Part shown: one piece after another, positions 5,681 through 6,136 of the stretch | Numbering within the stretch: position 1 is the stretch's first letter | How the letters are laid out: the number at the start of each line of letters is the position of its first letter | NCBI GenBank assembly: GCA_026417715.1 | Contig: JAOACU010000178.1 | Span: 1-6,136 of the forward strand | Length of the DNA: 6,136 nt | Reading direction: 5' to 3' | From: Anaerolineae bacterium | GTDB taxonomy: Bacteria; Chloroflexota; Anaerolineae; UBA4142 | Position numbers and translations under genes: made by a program | Notes under the pieces: model-generated | What the model was told of the DNA's origin: nothing | Seen by the model: the letters and a program-made list of their open reading frames with translations, nothing else | The model's database searches: none

Positions 5681-5724
5681 GACGAAAGACGAAGGACGAA
5701 AGCATTCGTCTTTCGTCCTTCGTC
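5681..5724. repeat. GACGAAR inverted repeat
   Basis: Each 20-base arm consists of three tandem GACGAA units separated by A or G: 5681-5700 forward and 5705-5724 reversed, with a 4-base loop AGCA. The arms pair at 18 of 20 positions, plus one possible G-U pair depending on the strand. The right arm abuts the stop codon of the ydcF-like gene (5727-5725). No T-run follows on either strand. It resembles the GGACGAAGGACGAAAG-type intergenic repeats seen in several environmental genomes (from memory). It could act as an mRNA-stabilising or attenuating hairpin between the two genes. Confidence 0.7.
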
Positions 5725-6136
5725 TTAAATCCTTCCCTTCAACACTTCGTACAACCAGCGCGGTTCGCCCAGTACGCGTGTGGCATAGTACCACACCAGC
5801 GCGATCGCTTCGCGCACTGTGTATTGCACACGCGACAGCGCGCGCGCAAAAGTTGGACTCGACTGTGCCCCCGAACCGTATGCCTCCATTCCCAAATCGC
5901 GCGCAATGAGTTCCGCACGATAGAGATGGAACGGGTCACTCACAATCACCGCCGTACGCCAACCGCGCGCGTCCATCAATGCTTTGGCATTTGCCAAATT
6001 CTCTTCGGTCGAACGTGAGCGATCTTCCAACACGAGCACCTCCGCAGGTATTCCCGCGCTGACCGCCAGCCGGCGCATCACTTCGGCTTCGCTCGGCGGA
6101 TTTTTGCCCACGCCGCCACACAAAATCAAATATGGC
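5725..6136 (-). CDS. YdcF-like DUF218 protein, 5' end outside the window
   Basis: The 136 C-terminal residues of a DUF218/YdcF-family protein are visible, and the reading frame stays open through the window edge (PYLILCGG), so the start lies outside. Recognisable family features, in order, are a hydrophobic strand ending in LCGG; SEAEVMRRLAVSAGIP; EDRSRSTEENLANAK, the S-x-S/T-x-x-N signature; VSDPFHLYRAELIARDLG, the family's SD-x-(F/Y)-H-x-x-R-A motif; and a C-terminal REAIALVWYYATRVLG helix. DUF218 proteins have a Rossmann-like fold. E. coli YdcF was reported to bind SAM, and relatives such as SanA/ElyC act in envelope processes, but the activity is unsettled. A membrane anchor, if any, would be in the missing N-terminal part. 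A TTG at 6129 is not a real start, because it is a leucine within the conserved strand. The gene is followed by the GACGAAR repeat and the 566-aa gene. Confidence 0.88.
   Translation of the reverse strand, partial: PYLILCGGVGKNPPSEAEVMRRLAVSAGIPAEVLVLEDRSRSTEENLANAKALMDARGWRTAVIVSDPFHLYRAELIARDLGMEAYGSGAQSSPTFARALSRVQYTVREAIALVWYYATRVLGEPRWLYEVLKGRI

Noticed and set aside
5658..5705. Longer start for the 566-aa protein
   Set aside because: The extra residues come from the GACGAAR repeat, and a strong AGGAGG directly precedes the ATG at 5657.

Overview
The window looks like a chromosomal segment of a free-living bacterium of moderate GC content. Coding sequence is very rich in CGCG/GCGC runs. 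Gaps between genes carry palindromic repeats of kinds I associate with Chloroflexota (Anaerolineae-like) genomes and metagenome bins. That taxonomic guess rests on the repeats and on the gene mix from memory, not on a marker gene. There is no phage, transposase, CRISPR array or plasmid function.

Layout: bases 1-235 hold no gene but a chain of small hairpins, including a degenerate palindromic repeat. A good sigma-70 promoter (236-263) and a roughly 145-nt structured leader precede a two-gene unit on the + strand: a GNAT acetyltransferase (415-1059) and an AhpD/carboxymuconolactone-decarboxylase-like protein (1056-1583), overlapping by ATGA. A tRNA-Glu(UUC) gene lies on the - strand (1600-1672). 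Its terminator hairpin is built into the last codons of the AhpD-like gene. Its promoter sits back to back with a consensus TTGACA-N17-TATAAT promoter for a radical SAM/helix-hairpin-helix protein of the putative DNA-repair class (1775-2908, + strand). About 110 bp downstream is a three-TM membrane protein of the LiaF/'toastrack' type (3019-3909, + strand), whose extracytoplasmic part shows a strict 21-residue repeat.

A 16-bp perfect palindromic hairpin (3920-3954) fills the gap between this gene and two genes read from the other strand. These are a 566-residue uncharacterised protein (3957-5657), whose C-terminal half looks to me like a nucleoside phosphorylase/AMP nucleosidase fold, and, upstream of it, a YdcF-like DUF218 protein (5725 to beyond the window end). 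The 67-bp gap between those two is mostly an inverted repeat made of GACGAAR units.

The genes do not form one pathway. The clearest functional units are the GNAT/AhpD-like pair and the YdcF/566-aa pair. The most interesting items are the 566-aa protein, the radical SAM protein without its usual partner in view, and the compact tRNA promoter/terminator arrangement.
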